Of a DNA stretch of 64,000 bases, positions 1 through 13,395 are shown piece by piece; the first letter of the stretch is position 1; each line of letters starts with the position of its first letter. A program made the position numbers and the translations under genes. Below the pieces are notes generated by a model, which worked only from the letters and a program-made list of their open reading frames with translations, was not told the DNA's origin and did no database searches. This DNA comes from Gymnogyps californianus (lineage: Eukaryota > Chordata > Aves > Accipitriformes > Cathartidae), in NCBI RefSeq assembly GCF_018139145.2, contig NC_059482.1, positions 12,734,794 to 12,798,793 on the forward strand, given 5' to 3'.

Positions 1-3000
1 AAGTGTCCATTCTTGTTTTGTCCAGCCCCTACTAAGTTAACCTGAAAAAGGTTGAGTCCCTTTGTTTCAATGATTTGTGATGTGATGTTGCTGCTCATAT
101 TTCACTTAGTGTTGCTTAAATTGCCAATCACGGATCTTGCATTCTATCTGCTGTCAGCTCGGTTTGGATTATCACCTCGGATGCGGGGTTCCCTGTTTTC
201 ACTCTGTGGTGAGCACTTCCATGTTCCATTTTATAAAATCACGTTTTTCTAATGAGAATGCAAATGAAAGAAAAGCTGTGTGAAATGGCTATAGATGAGT
301 TGCTTGTCAAAAATGTTTTACTTTAGGGGGAAAAAAAAAAGCTGATAGCTCGCTCAACAGGGTAATGCACTGCATGTTCTAGATGGACTCCTCTTTAGAG
401 TTGTGGCACATGGCCAAATATGAAGGCGGCACATCTTCATTGTTGCTGGTTCTCATTCCTAGTGCTTAAACAACTCATGCAGGTTTTGACAGCTCTTTTT
501 TTTTTAATATATTTACATAAACCACTTTATTGCAGTAGCATTTTTTCAATAGAAAATATAAATGTTGGGTTATGAAAAGATTTTTTTTTTTTAAATTTTT
601 TTTTAAAGACCATACATGTTTTTTCTTCTTAGGAAAACATAGAAATAATGTTGTGTTGGGGGAACTTTAAAAGTTACTTTATTATAAAAAATGAATCAAA
701 ACACAATAAAACCACAATAAAAAGAGTCGTTATCTCTTAGAGACTATTTAGGAAGTCAGCTGTGTGCTTTCAGTAGTATGTAGTGTTGAATATGTGCAGA
801 GAGATCATGACTGGAAGATGAAATTATCCCTACTGAAGAGTACTAGAGATCTGTACAAAAATAACCTTTAATTAGATTTAAATATGATATGTATTCACTT
901 TGCTGACTTTGGCTTTTATTGATTCTTTATAATGGGTTAAAAGTATAGGGTGATATCTCAAATCACCTTAGGCAGGGCTTTATGACTGCCTCAGGTCTCA
1001 TTGTTAATATTCTTACAGCTATTTACCTCCATCAGTAATGAACAGGCTAATGGGTCAGCAAATCTCACTGTATACTGATCTCTCGGGATGCTTTTCATTC
1101 AGTCTTCATCTGAAGCTGACTTTCGTGTGTGGCCTAAGTGATCTGAGTGTCTCTGTATGTAGAATAGCTGTCAGATATGTAACAAGGTAATCAGAAAATT
1201 AGTTGTGTGTGAATTAAACAAAAAACCATAATTTTTATATTAATGCAAGTATTATGTGCACTTACAGCATCCCTCAGAACAACTGTGCGAAGGAAAAGAA
1301 ACATGGCACTGTAATGCTAACGGCTACAGGACAGATTTTCAGCATAGTCCATCATCCGCAGCTGGAACTAGATTTTAAAACAGCAGAGATTCTACCTGTG
1401 CTCAGATACTGTTTGTCAAAACACAGTCCCAGAGGACTTCAGCATTTTGGGTGCTAAGCTTGTGTAGAAATTCAGCTGTAAATGTCACAGTAGGAACAGA
1501 TGGACATCAAGCACTTTAGTAAATTCCGCTTATACTTTGGTGAACGGAAGACTTTGACATTTTTACCCTAATTATAGGTACTAAGTACCTAAACATTTGA
1601 CCAGAGAGCTTTTGAAAACCTTGCCTTAAAATATTTCCTGTTCAGGAGTGATTAGCCAATACAGATTTCAATTTAAATTTTAATTAAGCCTTATTTGTTA
1701 TGTACAGTATTAGCTTGCAACACTTTTTTTTAAAAAAGATGTTATCTTTATAGAATTGACTTATTTGGAAACTTAACATAAGCTTTCAAGCCCACAGAAA
1801 ATATGGCAATGTGTTTCTGCTTAAAATATGTTTAAAAAAGTAATTCACTGTAAAATGTTTTTGCAGTACTACTTTAGAAATAATTTTGGATGTTTCAGAT
1901 AAGAACCCCTTAATCCCTGACCCTAAAATCTAGATATACAAAAACTTATAGGAATACAGTTTCAGTGCTACTCAGTATTTTAGCCATGCAGCTCCCACAT
2001 GACCTGATTATCACTTTGAGAACTTCCGGGTTGAATAGTGGCAGGAAAAAAACATATCGGGGCTAATGTATGAAATAGACCTGGACCCGCATATAAGCGG
2101 ACACAGAGTGTCTGCTGACTTCAGCAGACATTTTGGATAGGGCAGGCACTTGGAACATTATAATTTTATCTGTGAATGACTATTGGAGTAGTTTCGCTGA
2201 TCATAATACCTCAAAAATTCAATATTTAAGAAGTGCCTATCCAGTCAGTCTTGAATTTATTGAGATAATGAGTGGGTTTCTTTCAATGCAGTACTGTTCT
2301 GTGTGCTTTATGTAGATTGCATGGCTCTAACTAAATCCACGCAAGGGCTGTGCTTTATGCTGTTATTAAACAGAAGAGTGTTAAAATTGATTTAGCAGGC
2401 TTTAGAAACAGTTACTCTGGAGAGGTGATGTGACCAGGAGTCACCTGCTTCTGCAGAAACAGGACACGAATCCAATCTTCTCCCTAGCAGTTCTGGACTG
2501 ATTAAAACATAATCCCCATGTTTCACGTATCTCAGGTGCAGAGTGAGACTTCCAGGAAATCAGCTGAAGATTTACAAAAAGGAAAGAAAATTAGGGTAAA
2601 AACAAATGTAAAAAAACCCCAAAAAGGTGTCGTGTTGGAGGTTACACGCAAGTGGTGTGAAAAGTTGAGAGGATCTCTTGCCATAAGTTAAGTCTGAGCT
2701 CAAACCCTTCACTGTTCTGACAGCTGGTAATGCTTTAACTACATCTCATGGTGTATTAGTATATAATGCTCACTGCCCAGAGTGGTGGTCTGTTGGTCCA
2801 TCGCTATGGGCGGGTGGAAAAAAAAATCAAAGTAAAGGAACAGAGCTATTGTCATATATGAGAGTTCCTTTATAGGACACCAGCTGGGTTGGAAGGAGAG
2901 GAGGGAATGGGCAGACACACTCTGGGTCAAGCTCTCATTGCTGATCCTAATATGCAACTATCTGGTCAGACTGGAGCAGTTGGGTGACTTGCTACTGGCA

Positions 3001-3200
3001 GCTTATTTCTGTTCCCTCTGGCATCTTCCCTGTGAGAGGAAGAGACCGCATGGGGATAGCAGAAAGTAGAATGAGAAGATGCCTGAGGAGAGGATAGAAG
3101 CCCTCACAGTTTCTCATCAATCCCATTTTCAAATGCATTTGAACATGGATTTGACATAGTGACTTAAAATTTTGTTATCTGTCTTATCTGTGGTGATTGC
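1..3200. other. No gene seen
   Basis: AT-rich unique-looking DNA. It holds T or A runs near 330, 500 and 581-606, and a near-perfect 20-base palindrome CCTGCTTCTGCAGAAACAGG at 2444-2463 (one mismatched pair). Short open frames only. Confidence 0.6.
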
Positions 3201-3237
3201 CACTTGCTGTGTCTAATGTTGATCAACTAGTTTGCAG

Positions 3238-3430
3238 TAGAGAAAATGAAAAGCAGAACTGAAAGAGAACGGAAGAGAGAGAAATGTGTGGGGAGAGCTA
3301 GAGAGAAATGAATGGAAGAAAGAGAAATATGGAAAAATGGAGGGAAGCTGGACAGAAAAATGTTCAGAGAAAAGGAAGAGTAAAATAGAGAGACAGCAAT
3401 GAAAAAGAGAATCACAGCAGCAAAAAATAG
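3238..3430 (+). repeat. Purine-biased tract
   Basis: About 190 bases made largely of G and A (gagaaa, gaaaga, ggaaga units) with few pyrimidines. It is not a regular tandem repeat, and both complementary-strand open frames here follow from the composition. Confidence 0.75.
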
Positions 3431-3718
3431 ATTTAAATGACTTCAAAGGCACCAGTATATCTTTCTCTTGAAAGCATGGACACCTCTTGGTTGGTACACA
3501 AGGTACATAAAACTCAGTAGAGATTTTCTAGAGGAGAACATTTGACTGCTAAGCTTGTAGGAGACAAAAATGGAGGAAGGTTACCACCAATAATACAGTA
3601 ACCAAGAGTGTCCCTAGTTAAGCAAAAGGTAGAAGTAAGTACTGATGGAAATCTGCCTCTCCAGGAACAAGGGGAAATGCTGGGGTATATTAGCTTGAGC
3701 CTTAGGAGGTTCAGCTTA

Positions 3719-3775
3719 GGGCTTGATCCAAAGCTCATTCTAATGGGTGAAAAGATTCTCCGTTGATCCTGAAGG
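3719..3775. repeat. Ancient palindromic amniote repeat, worn copy
   Basis: 'gggcttgatccaaagctcat' followed by 'atgggtgaaaagattctcc' and 'ttgatcc' matches the amniote repeat theme 'gatccaaagcccattgaagtcaatgggaaagactccc'. The copy is degenerate, and I do not give a library family name. Confidence 0.45.
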
Positions 3776-4440
3776 TCTGTCCTGAAAACAATCCCTCCCT
3801 TTCTCTTCCTTACTTCTCCCTACCAGTCATCCAAAGGCCTCTATTAGAATTGGTTTTTTCCTGACTTTTTAATTTTTCTGTCCAGAGATGCTAGAGGTGT
3901 TCTGCGCCTCGTGGCTGACTTGGAGGCCCCTCTGCTTTGTGCCATGCATTGATGAAAAAGTTATATGTGAATCCACAAGACTAAAAGCGTGAGGGCAAAA
4001 GTACAAGGAAATAAGCCTGTTTTGTCTGTAGTTCCATAGTTAGTAAGTGAGAGTCTAAGCTCCCAAAGGAAAAAAAGCTTCATTTTTACTTAAAAAGAAA
4101 AAGGAGATATTCTCTTGTAGTTAAAATGGTTATAGCTGAGTATTGAAGAAAAGCACCAAACATTTTGAGACTTGATAATATGCGAATCAGCAACACTGGG
4201 AGAAGTGTCTGCAAGATGATTTGAGTTTCAAGGACGTAAATGTACTTCATTGCTCTGATTTAGTCACCCTTGGTCATTCAGGATGTAAGTGGGAACTGAT
4301 CTCATTTAGGAAATCATTGAGAGGAGATGAGTCTGAGGACTTGATTCTATCTTATCTCGACACACCACAGTTAATAAAGGAAGGCAATTATTATGTTTTC
4401 TGGGATGTACCCTCATCTGAGGCGTTGTTAATAAACATTA

Positions 4441-4536
4441 AAGGGCTAGTTCTTCAAAGATGTTTAAGCACCCAGCTCCCATTGATTTCAATAAAAGGAG
4501 GCATCTACATGCCTTTAAAAATCTGACCTTAAATGT
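4441..4536. repeat. Ancient palindromic amniote repeat, hairpin copy
   Basis: The element is an imperfect palindrome centred on attgatttcaat near 4480. The left arm (caaagatgtttaagc...ctccc) pairs with the right arm (ggaggcatc...gcctttaaaaatctg). This is the 'ctcccattgatttcaatgggag' type found repeatedly in sauropsid genomes. Confidence 0.5.
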
Positions 4537-5070
4537 CATCAGGAAAAAGTGAAGCGAAAGATAAGCAGGTTCTAAAAGAATAACAAGGGACTGCAGGCAT
4601 ATGATTCTGGTGTGCTCCTGGTTATTACATTTTATATGTATGGGATGTCTGCACATTATAAACCAAACAAAGATACAAACAAATGATCTTCGCCTATACT
4701 GCATAAAGCATCAAATTGCTATCACTTCCCTAGTTGTCTCTCAGACATCTTGTACAAAACATGCTGTATGGATTGAGATAAAAAGCAAGAAAACAACAAA
4801 CCCAACAATATCCCCTCTGCTCCCTTCAGCCTCTCTGACATAGCCCCTCTCCCAGTGCCAGGCTTGCCCCTTCTTTTCCCTTCCCCAATATACTTTGTGA
4901 GCTGGAGGAGTTTGTTCACCCGACCCTGTGTGACAAGTAAACAGTTGGTCACGGCCCTAATTACAGATGCTTTTGTTACTCGAACATATTCTTTCAGTTA
5001 GAGAAAAATACCTTTCTCTCAAGATTAGCCTTATTGAGAAGGTACAGTATGTATGACATAGTCCCAATGT

Positions 5071-5094
5071 GATAAATAGATAGATAGATAGACA
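5071..5094 (+). repeat. Short (GATA)n
   Basis: Four to five GATA/GATAA units followed by GACAGGCAG. Also a cluster of GATA-factor core sites. Confidence 0.85.
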
Positions 5095-5779
5095 GGCAGT
5101 GGCATACAAATGTTAACATTTTTTTTTTTTTTCCTTTCTGAGGAAAAATCCTGAACTAGAAAATATCTTGTTGGTTTGTCACTATCTTGTCACATTTTTT
5201 AGATTTTAATACAAAACAGAAAGTTAGAGGGAAAGAGGTTGCCTTGCTGTTTATGTTTCTTTCATGGTTAAGCCAACTATGCTGCTTGCCTATTTCTTGA
5301 TAAATATTGCTCAGCTACTTCTCTTTGGGATAAAGTAAATGAAAACAATCCCTCCACAGGTAACAACAATTCCCAAAGAAGAGATTTTCAAATTTAAAGG
5401 CTAAACTAAAATTTAAAATGATTTTCCTAGATTTCCAACCTAGATTCCCTGTCTTACTCTCAGTGCATTTGTCCTTTTAAAGGAACCAATATGTTTGTAT
5501 AACTGATGTGAAACAAGCTTGACTCCAAAAAGATTTAACTTAATATCTGGCTAAGCATTCAGAGGGTAGTCCATCTGTGGAATGTACATTAAGGACCCTG
5601 GCTGAAGCGCAGCTAGTCATGTATGATATCAGGCACACAAATGTGACGTGATGCCCATATACTCTTGAGCATAATTCAAAGTGCCATGAAGCTCTATGGG
5701 TAGAGAAGCTATAAACACAGTTGTCACAAATGAGAAGGACTACAGGGTTATATTCAGACTGAAGAATGAAGAAGCATTA

Positions 5780-6310
5780 GAACCAGCCATCTCGTCTTAA
5801 TGAAATTGTTAATTAGGGTATTATGGAATTCATAGCTAAAGATAATATCTGTCCAGCAACCTTGCAGCATGCTTTTAATTAACTATTTCTTCACTAAACT
5901 CTAAGGCAGACTCAAAAGTGGTGCAGACAGCCCTTCGTAAATATACAAATACAATCAAAATGACATTACTTTTTTTCCCAATGGATATTTTAATCTTTTT
6001 TTTTTCTTTCTAAACAGACCAGCACAGAACATGTGATTATCTGCTGCTTATAGGAATAAGTACACATTTAATCTACATAATCATCAGTCTTTCTTTATGT
6101 AAAAATGATTAGTAAATAGAGGTTTTAAGCAACTGTTTAGATTAGGCATTGGCATCATAGATTAACTTATTTCTAAAACACTTGATTTTATCACTCTGCC
6201 TAATGATTTGTCTCATGATTTATTGGCTAATATGATGAATCATGTTAGATTTATGTTTATCCTATAAATAGTGCAACAAATCATTAAACAGTGATAAAGC
6301 CCAGCAGTTT
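5780..6310. promoter_or_regulatory. AT-rich block with homeodomain-type sites
   Basis: Many TAATTA/TTAATTA/TAATGATT cores (for example ttaattaggg and ttttaattaacta), together with the inverted repeat at 6187-6298. Such clusters are common in conserved developmental enhancers, but AT richness alone produces them. Confidence 0.2.
6187..6298. repeat. Long imperfect inverted repeat
   Basis: The left arm has TTTATCACT (6187-6195) and TAATGATTTGT (6201-6211). The right arm has their exact complements ACAAATCATTA (6276-6286) and AGTGATAAA (6290-6298). The inner spacers are 5 and 3 bases. The 64-base middle contains a second small inverted repeat, CATGATT (6214-6220) with AATCATG (6238-6244). Confidence 0.8.
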
Positions 6311-8098
6311 CACAAGAAAGTCTACCTATGGTGTCTTCATGTACAATGTGCTTGTGTTGTACAATAATTTGATGGTTCTGTTTTCAGTTTTATGGTATGA
6401 GGTGAATAGGCATCTCTGTTTAAATTAAATGGTTTTACAAAATAATAGTGAAGTCATAATCTTATACTCCAGCTATATTTATTTTATACAGAAAAATAAA
6501 GCCTAATGTCTGATGCGTGGTAAATCTGTGAATTTATTCACAATAATAAATGTACTATTTTTTTCTTAGAAACACCTTAAATATAATGGCAGTTTTTCAT
6601 ATTTTTGCATGTCAGCTATGTTTTTCTTGCTATGGTTTCATGCTGCAGTTGACAAAACTGCTGCTTCTATCCTAGTAATTTTAGAGATCTGAGCCCATGT
6701 CATTTAGTAGCTTAGCTGAAAGGCTAGTGTGGGATATTGGTGAACTGAATATATGAAATTTGGCATTCAGATAATGGGAGTGGTCATTTTTTTTCTTGAG
6801 ACGTAATGGCTTCTCTTGTTGCAGACATAGCTAAGTCTGCCTGTATACATTAGAGATGAAAGGACAGAAAATAGAAGTAATATTCTTGAAAATTCCCTGA
6901 GGTCATCAGTGGGTTAGGATAGACACGGTCATGATGATATTATATTCTGCAGTAGTAGATTTGCAGTATTGCAAATTGAATTATTTGGACTGTAATGGTC
7001 AACCTTTATTGCTAACTGGGCCATTTACCTTCTTTTGATCTCAAGGTATTGCCACACCCCGTCGTCCCTCACCTGTTGCAGAAAAGCTTATTGTGCGTTC
7101 ATTAGATCCATCGTTTCATACACAGCACCCCCAGCAATACCTATTAATGTAGGCCGTGCTCAGGACAGCTGATCAGCACTTTCAAAATCCAGTATATCCT
7201 GGAAACACCAATCTTTCGTTGCACATCCTCAGATACAAAGTACTGAGCTGGTGAAGTACAGCTGCGCTATACCCACGCAAGAGTAGCAGATTTGCATGGC
7301 ACATGTGGCATGTGTAGTATTTCTGCACAGCCCGTTAGTTCTGCACAAGCGCAGGGCTGTGACACAGGAGGTGGCGGAGAAAAACAGCACCTGCGAGCGG
7401 AGTGCTGCTACTGCTTGCCCCCAGTACTCCTATTGCCCTGGATAAAAAGGGTCAATGGGAATGGGACAGGGGCCAAATGCCGTATCTCACCCAGAGAGCT
7501 GCATAGTGCCTGAGGCTGTAGCTGGGCACCTTTGTTACGCATTTTCTTTTTTGATACATCACAAGAACTTGGTTTGTTTGAGAGGAGACAAAATAGGACA
7601 GGCAAGAAGATTAAACAAAGGATCAAAGAATAAATCTTTGACAAGTTTTTAACAAGTTCAGCTCTCCTTTGGCCACCATTATGTCAGCAGTGTTGATGAC
7701 TTGATTCACTTGTTTTGCACAACAGTAAATTATAAGAAGTTTAGTTATTGATTACTTGTACCTTTGTCATAGGCACTGTGCAGCCTGGGTGCTCAGACTT
7801 GCCTCCTATGCCAGGTGCTTGTTCAGCTACTTGTTCCAATCTTTAAAAGAGCCTAAACACAAGTTGGCAGAATCTGTGCAGCAAGACCCTGAAAATCGTC
7901 TCCAGTGATCCAGAAAGCTTCAGAGCAAGCAGAAGTAGTCCTGCTTCTTGTCATTGGGATTATGGAGATGTGGGAAGCAGGTATCCATGTATGGCATGGC
8001 CTAACGAAGTAAATGTGCCTTGTTTGTTAACTAACTGAGCATGTCCCTTCAGTGCCCTGCTAATAATTCCTCCTCTCATGTTTTTAGAGGAAAACTGC

Positions 8099-8121
8099 CA
8101 CAGTGCATAAGATGCACTGTG
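8099..8121. repeat. Perfect 10-bp hairpin with 3-base loop
   Basis: CACAGTGCAT, loop AAG, ATGCACTGTG. Confidence 0.85.
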
Positions 8122-9168
8122 AAGAATAAGGCATTCTTGCTGTGTTTTGGTTGTCTATTTTATTTGTAGAAGAGCACTGAGTACAGCTCAACAGCTTACC
8201 AGTCTTGGGCAATTGTAGAATTTTAAAAATGTGTGGAAATATTACGAGTCCTTTCTGTATTACTCCGATCTAGCTGTCTCTGGCCTCTTTGTAACTTATT
8301 GGTAATGCACTTTATGAAGAAGGAACAACAGATGTGAGACTTTGAAGGCTAGAAAGAAATAAACCTTCTAGGGCTACTCTTAAGGGAAAACTGACAACGT
8401 TTGTGGGTCAAAGTCTGGAAAAAATGAAGTTAATTGAAAGGTAAGCAGTAAATGAGGTGGCTATTTAGGATTGTGATTTTGGTGTGTCTGATTATTAAAT
8501 CCAGGAAGACAGTCCTAATGATAGAAGCCAGCAAAGAAAAAGTGCTTTTGTGTGCATGTGTTACTCCATGTGTGTATGAGTATCTCAAATTTGTCCTTTG
8601 GTATAGCGCTCTTCCATGGATGAATACACCCTATTTTGCATTAGCAGAGAAAGTGAAACTGTGGGTCTTTTAAGTCTCCAGTGTAATCCCAGGCAGTGCT
8701 ACCACTAATTTTCCTCCAGATGAACCTTTTAGTCCTCAATGCGTTTCCAGAGAAATATTCTTGTTTTCCTTAGAGGTATCTCTTGGGAAAGATTCCTGGA
8801 ATTGCTCTAGATCTGGAGGTAGAACTACAGAAGAGGAGGAAAACAGAATGAAAATGCTGGATTAAAGGAAAGGGGCTTTAAAGGAATAAAAGTTATCATT
8901 TAACACAGAAGGAGGAATTGGTTTATTATACTGGACCAAACAGCTAGAAAGACCCTACTTTATAAATGCAGACATAGGCTTATCACAAACCAGGGTAAAG
9001 GTTACTGCATTAAAGGTTTAAAACCTAGGAAATTCATGTTCCTAGAGTGAGTGCATAAATCTGAGACATTTTTAATCTCGCTATGTAAATAAATCTCTTC
9101 AGAAAAATAAAATTGTATTGCTTTGAGTCATTTGCCATAAACCCTTTTAATTTGATTTTGATTGATAG

Positions 9169-9208
9169 CTATATCCCTTGCATTAGAACTTTCTGAAGAA
9201 GTTTTAAG
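9169..9208 (+). CDS. Weak 40-nt exon-like block with a near-perfect donor
   Basis: The donor AAG|GTAAGTAA is nearly identical to the U1-complementary consensus. The acceptor (ttgattgatag) is weak. One of three frames is open (ISLALELSEEVL). It is given mainly because of the donor. Confidence 0.1.
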
Positions 9209-10117
9209 GTAAGTAATTACTCCCTCTGGGTGATGCAAAGTTTTCGAACTTGCAAGGATGTGTTACTTTTGTATAAAATATAACTTGCAAATATTTTTAT
9301 ATTATAATTACATTTTGCCTTTATCTTTCATAGCATTTGTTCATCTTTCATGCTGTACTTTCAAACTCTGCAATGTGACTGATTGATGCAGTAAGTGCAG
9401 TTAATTTTAATTCTGATTTTTGGGACTGGATTTGTCAATCAATACTGTTCACTGGAGTAATTCAGTAACTGTCTCTAATTTCTTAGCCTTTTTTTTCCTC
9501 TTTCTTTCTCTTTTACTTAATAATTTAGAAGTGAAAGTTCTCTAACAGCTACCTGTCAATTTGAAGTTTGGTGTTCATAAATTGAAGGATGAGTGCCTGT
9601 TGTTTGCATCCCACACGAACACAGCCCTAGTTTGGCAACAGTGATTGTCAGTAGACTGCCATTATTAAGTCTTTGCTCTTACCCCCATTCAATAGGCAGC
9701 CAAGATGCCAAAAAACAGAACAAGCTGCATCTTCAAGAGATAAAAGCACACAGGGAGCATGGGTAACCAGCAGTACATGCTCCAAACCAGACACATCAAA
9801 TTAATTCTGTGGAGAGGACTGGATTATATAAACACATTACATACGCCAGATATCAATGTAGGACATTATTCTCCCTTATTCACAGGAGATTCTGCTAGTG
9901 TCAATAAGAGGTTTACAGAAAGATGTAAAGTGTCATCATGAAGTAGTAACTAATGTTTTAGTTAGCACCATTATTATTTCATATACAGCATTATCTGATG
10001 GGAAAAAACCATTAACTTCAAAACCACAGTTGTGTGCTCTGTATTTCTCCTTGTTTGTTGTCCTTTCAACTTCCCTATCAGCTTTTAACGTCAATCAACA
10101 AATTCATCCTTTTCCAG

Positions 10118-10243
10118 ATGAATAATGATCCCCCGCTGACTGGCATATGTCTGGAGAACAAGAAGTGTAGCAAAGCTGATCCCGTGGCACCTCTGTTATC
10201 TAGGGCACAGATCTCAGATATTCAGGGGAAACATCTAGAACAG
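10118..10243 (+). CDS. Exon-like block, 42 codons, phase 0-0
   Basis: The acceptor context is pyrimidine-rich (cattcatccttttccag-like) and is followed at once by ATG. The block ends in GAACAG before a GTAAAT donor at 10244. The 126 bases are open in one frame (starts MNNDPPLTG, ends KHLEQ) with two Cys and a balanced composition. The frame also stays open upstream of the acceptor to about 10034, so the splice site is not forced by a stop. It is phase-compatible with 19034-19228 and 20298-20435, which would give a 152-residue product. No family is recognised, and it may be chance. Confidence 0.18.
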
Positions 10244-10249
10244 GTAAAT

Positions 10250-12530
10250 TAAAATCATACCACAATTAACCTAAATTTTCCTAGTTCTTTTACTTGTATG
10301 TAACTCTATCAGTTCTGTCCTAGTACATGAACTCAATATTTCTAATATCCACCTACTATGTACAGAGGCCCTTCCAGACCCCAGCCTTCCCCAGCTGCAT
10401 GTGCAGCAGCTCTGTATGTTAGGCCCATGATTCAGAAAGATGATCCCTTTTTTCTGTACAGCCAAAATTATGGACTTGTCATCTCAGTGAAGATAATAAG
10501 AACTGGCTGGCCTAAATTGGTCTCATATTCTTAGTGCTTTTTTGGCAACATCGTTCCCGTCCCTCAGAAACAGCCCGCATTCCATTCCTTGTTACTCAAC
10601 CTCAGCATTGGGGTAGATGTGTCCCAAATGCAGCGGCTTCCCAAACATCTACAGCGATGCAATGATGAACACTGCTGATAATATCAGCTGTCTGGAAACT
10701 GTCTCTCCTCAACAGTTCCCCTGCCCTGATCCCGTAGTAGGTGGCTGGAGGCATCCCTGTTTCTTCCAGCAGATGGAAGCTTTTGCTTGCATGCGAACCC
10801 TGCTCCTTGTGCAGCTTGGCTGAAAGCATTCCTTGAAAATAAAACAAGCCTGTTTTCCTCCATCAGGCTGGAAAATATCATTGCAACATGGCATTGCTGA
10901 GGTTCCTGCAGCACCTTTTTCCAGTAGCTTGCTAGAAGTCCTCGTTTGTACACAGTAGCCTTCTGTTGGCCACCGGCATGACAGCCGTAGCTATACTTCT
11001 CCATCTTCTAAAACCCTTCCAAACACAGCTCCCTCCCTGCCTCGGGTTCTAGTAGAGTTTTTTGTTGTCTATAAAGATAAGCCTGAAAGACTGCTCTCTG
11101 AAGCTTTATTTAGACCGTAAAACAACCTTTTAACTCTCTGGCTGGTCACCAGAGGACTTGCAGTCGGGGATGCAGCCTGCCCAGTCCCACCATTCCTCCA
11201 TGTGAATATCCAGAGTAGTACTTTTGTTACATTCACACTTGGTCTGAGCAATTTTTTATTTTATTTTTTTTTCCCCTCTGTGAATATAGAAATAGTTATT
11301 TAATAAATATCCAAGTGGGTTCTAGCTTTAAGGATGACACACATTTAATGTGGCTTATGCTATATTATTCTTGCTTAACTTTGAGCGTTTGATTTAGCAT
11401 TCTAGTTTAGCAGTGGTATTCCACAGGGGATATTGTTGGTTTCCAAATCTTTTGTCAGAGTAATTGAGCATAACATCTTTGCAGGTTTGTGTTTGAAAAG
11501 ATGCATTATCTTTTCTTGTCCATTTGTTCTATCCAAGCTATTCAAAACTTTTAGCTCTACAGATCCTTTGAAAGAATTTGAGTTTTAGGGCTGATAATTT
11601 ATGTTTCTGCTGAATTTGCAACTCTGCATGTGATGATTAATACACTTCTCGCCATAAATAAGAAAAGATGATATCTGTGAATTGGTAACAAAACAGAAGA
11701 ATTTCATTAAATTCTGTATTTTGCAAGAGACTTCCATCCTTTTAATTCTTTATAAATTAAACATCATCCATGTCTGGCTGGCTGAAGAATGAATGTCACA
11801 TATAAGATATCTCCCTTAAATATTTTCTTGAAAGTAATCTATATGATTTACAACATATTGCAATTAACATTGACCTTTTGTCTGCTTCAAAAGAATGTGA
11901 GAAACAGTTTTTCTGACATCAAAGAGATTTTCTAAATTTCCAAAAATATTCCTGATGAAAGTTGTTCTGACTGGGAAAAATATGTCGCCTTCATTTAAAA
12001 GTTACGGCACACTTGATAGATTGTCTGCCTCTTTCCTAACCTTAGTTCATGCACAAAAGTGGATTTAAAAAGACACTTGCAAATAATGATCTTTTAGAAA
12101 ACGCAGATCCTCAGAAGTCAAAATTAAGAATCCTGTGTTTATCTTTTAAGATCAACTGATAATTTATTCAAGATCTGGAGGCTGCTATTCACTCTCCCAT
12201 TTCTTTCCAGCCACTTAATTGCCAACCTGCAGCTGCAGTTGAGCTTTCAACAAATTCAGTCCCCTTTTTCATTCAAAATGAAAAAATGAATAAAGTTCAG
12301 TTTTCATGAATCTCTATATTCAACTTTATTTTACAGAGTATTTATATCAATATATTTTAGACCTATGGACAGTTTGCCAAATATTTGCTATAAATATAGC
12401 TCCCAATATTTGTTATTCACTCTGAACGTGGAATGGCATTGTATTGCTCCTGATTGCTCCCTAGATGACTCTGTCAAATTTTCAAGATGACCATGTAAAA
12501 TCTTATGGTAGAGGTTTATTTCTTAAAAAT
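10250..12530. other. No gene seen
   Basis: 10600-11010 is richer in G+C and open in several frames on both strands, without a recognisable product. The rest is AT-rich unique DNA. Confidence 0.55.
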
Positions 12531-12531
12531 A

Positions 12532-12533
<2 letters not shown>

Positions 12534-12555
<22 letters not shown>
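12534..12555 (+). repeat. T22 homopolymer
   Basis: Uninterrupted T run. It is not clearly the tail of a retrocopy, because the adjacent sequence is unique-looking. Confidence 0.95.
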
Positions 12556-12562
<7 letters not shown>

Positions 12563-12924
12563 CAGTTACCTATGAAAATGTTTGTGGAAAGCAGATAAAG
12601 GGTCTGTGAATAGGATCAAATTGTTTAACATAGTAAGATGTAGAGTCCTGCTCCTCTTTATTTGCTTACTCTTTGCTCTTCACTGCTTTGGTCCCCTTCT
12701 AAGGGTTAGGAAGGCTGCTCTGGCCACAGTGTCCTGCCAATACGTGACAAGTTCAAGCGGTGTCCCTCTGGGCACTTGACTGGAGCAGGATCTCTTTGTA
12801 GCAGCCCTGACTTTGATGGCAAAGTATTAACTGTTCGGTTGAGGGAGGGGAGGAGAGATTAGAGCACGAGTTAGGCCAGCTGCCAGCCACACTAAAATTA
12901 CTTCTGTAACCACTCCAATATGTG

Positions 12925-13195
12925 TACCAGAATTTAAAGACTCCGATACATTCAGACAGAGCAGTTTTACACAAAGGGTAGTTGAAATACGGTCTGGAAC
13001 AAACTGCCGAAGTCAGCAGTAGAAGCAAATAGTGTAAATCAGTTCAAGGAGGAGTTTTGGAAGAAGGCAGGGGGAAGAGCATAGAGCTACTAGCTAGAAG
13101 TTCAAGTTTCAGATGATGAAACACAGATTGATTTGTATTTCCTGAGGTTATGAGGGCAGGTCTTCATGGACCATATCATCCTCTTTGGGCTGTTA
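12925..13195 (+). mobile_element. Decayed CR1/L3-like LINE 3' fragment
   Basis: The stretch containing 'acaaagggtagttgaaat' and 'tggaacaaactgccgaag' matches the pattern of the CR1/L3 family C-terminal ORF2 region (an 'agggtggt...tggaacaaactgcc' theme), followed by 'ttcaaggaggagttttgga'. Towards 13170-13195 'catggaccatatcatcctc' recalls the family's 3' region. It is heavily diverged, with no intact frame, no target duplications and no microsatellite tail. The subfamily cannot be named by eye. Confidence 0.5.
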
Positions 13196-13339
13196 AATGT
13201 TCGTATGTACTTTTGTGCTGCGTTTCATTCAGTTTGGAGTGATGCTTTTTTTTTTTTCCCCACTCTCTTGCTTGTACAGTCTCTTTAGACAACGTCTTGC
13301 AGAGTGGAATGCATACCACAGAAACTCTGTTTCCTAGCA

Positions 13340-13395
13340 TCTTGGTGAACTTCACTGAAGTCAGTGTAATCATTTAGTTACAGTGATGTAATCAA
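13340..13395. repeat. Ancient palindromic amniote repeat, short worn copy
   Basis: 'cactgaagtcagtgtaatc' followed by 'gttacagtgatgtaatcaag' follows the 'cattgaagtcaatgg...ttacactggtgtaa' theme. It is short and diverged, so a chance match is possible. Confidence 0.3.

Larger units (their letters stand above)
4540..8095. other. No gene seen
   Basis: Unique AT-rich DNA. Apart from the GATA run, the homeodomain-site block and the inverted repeat listed separately, nothing stands out. Around 7290-7510 the sequence is somewhat richer in G+C. Confidence 0.6.

Noticed and set aside
10602..11004. Overlapping open frames on both strands, suggesting a gene
   Set aside because: The region is locally G+C-richer, so stops are rarer in all frames. 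No frame is favoured and no protein is recognised.
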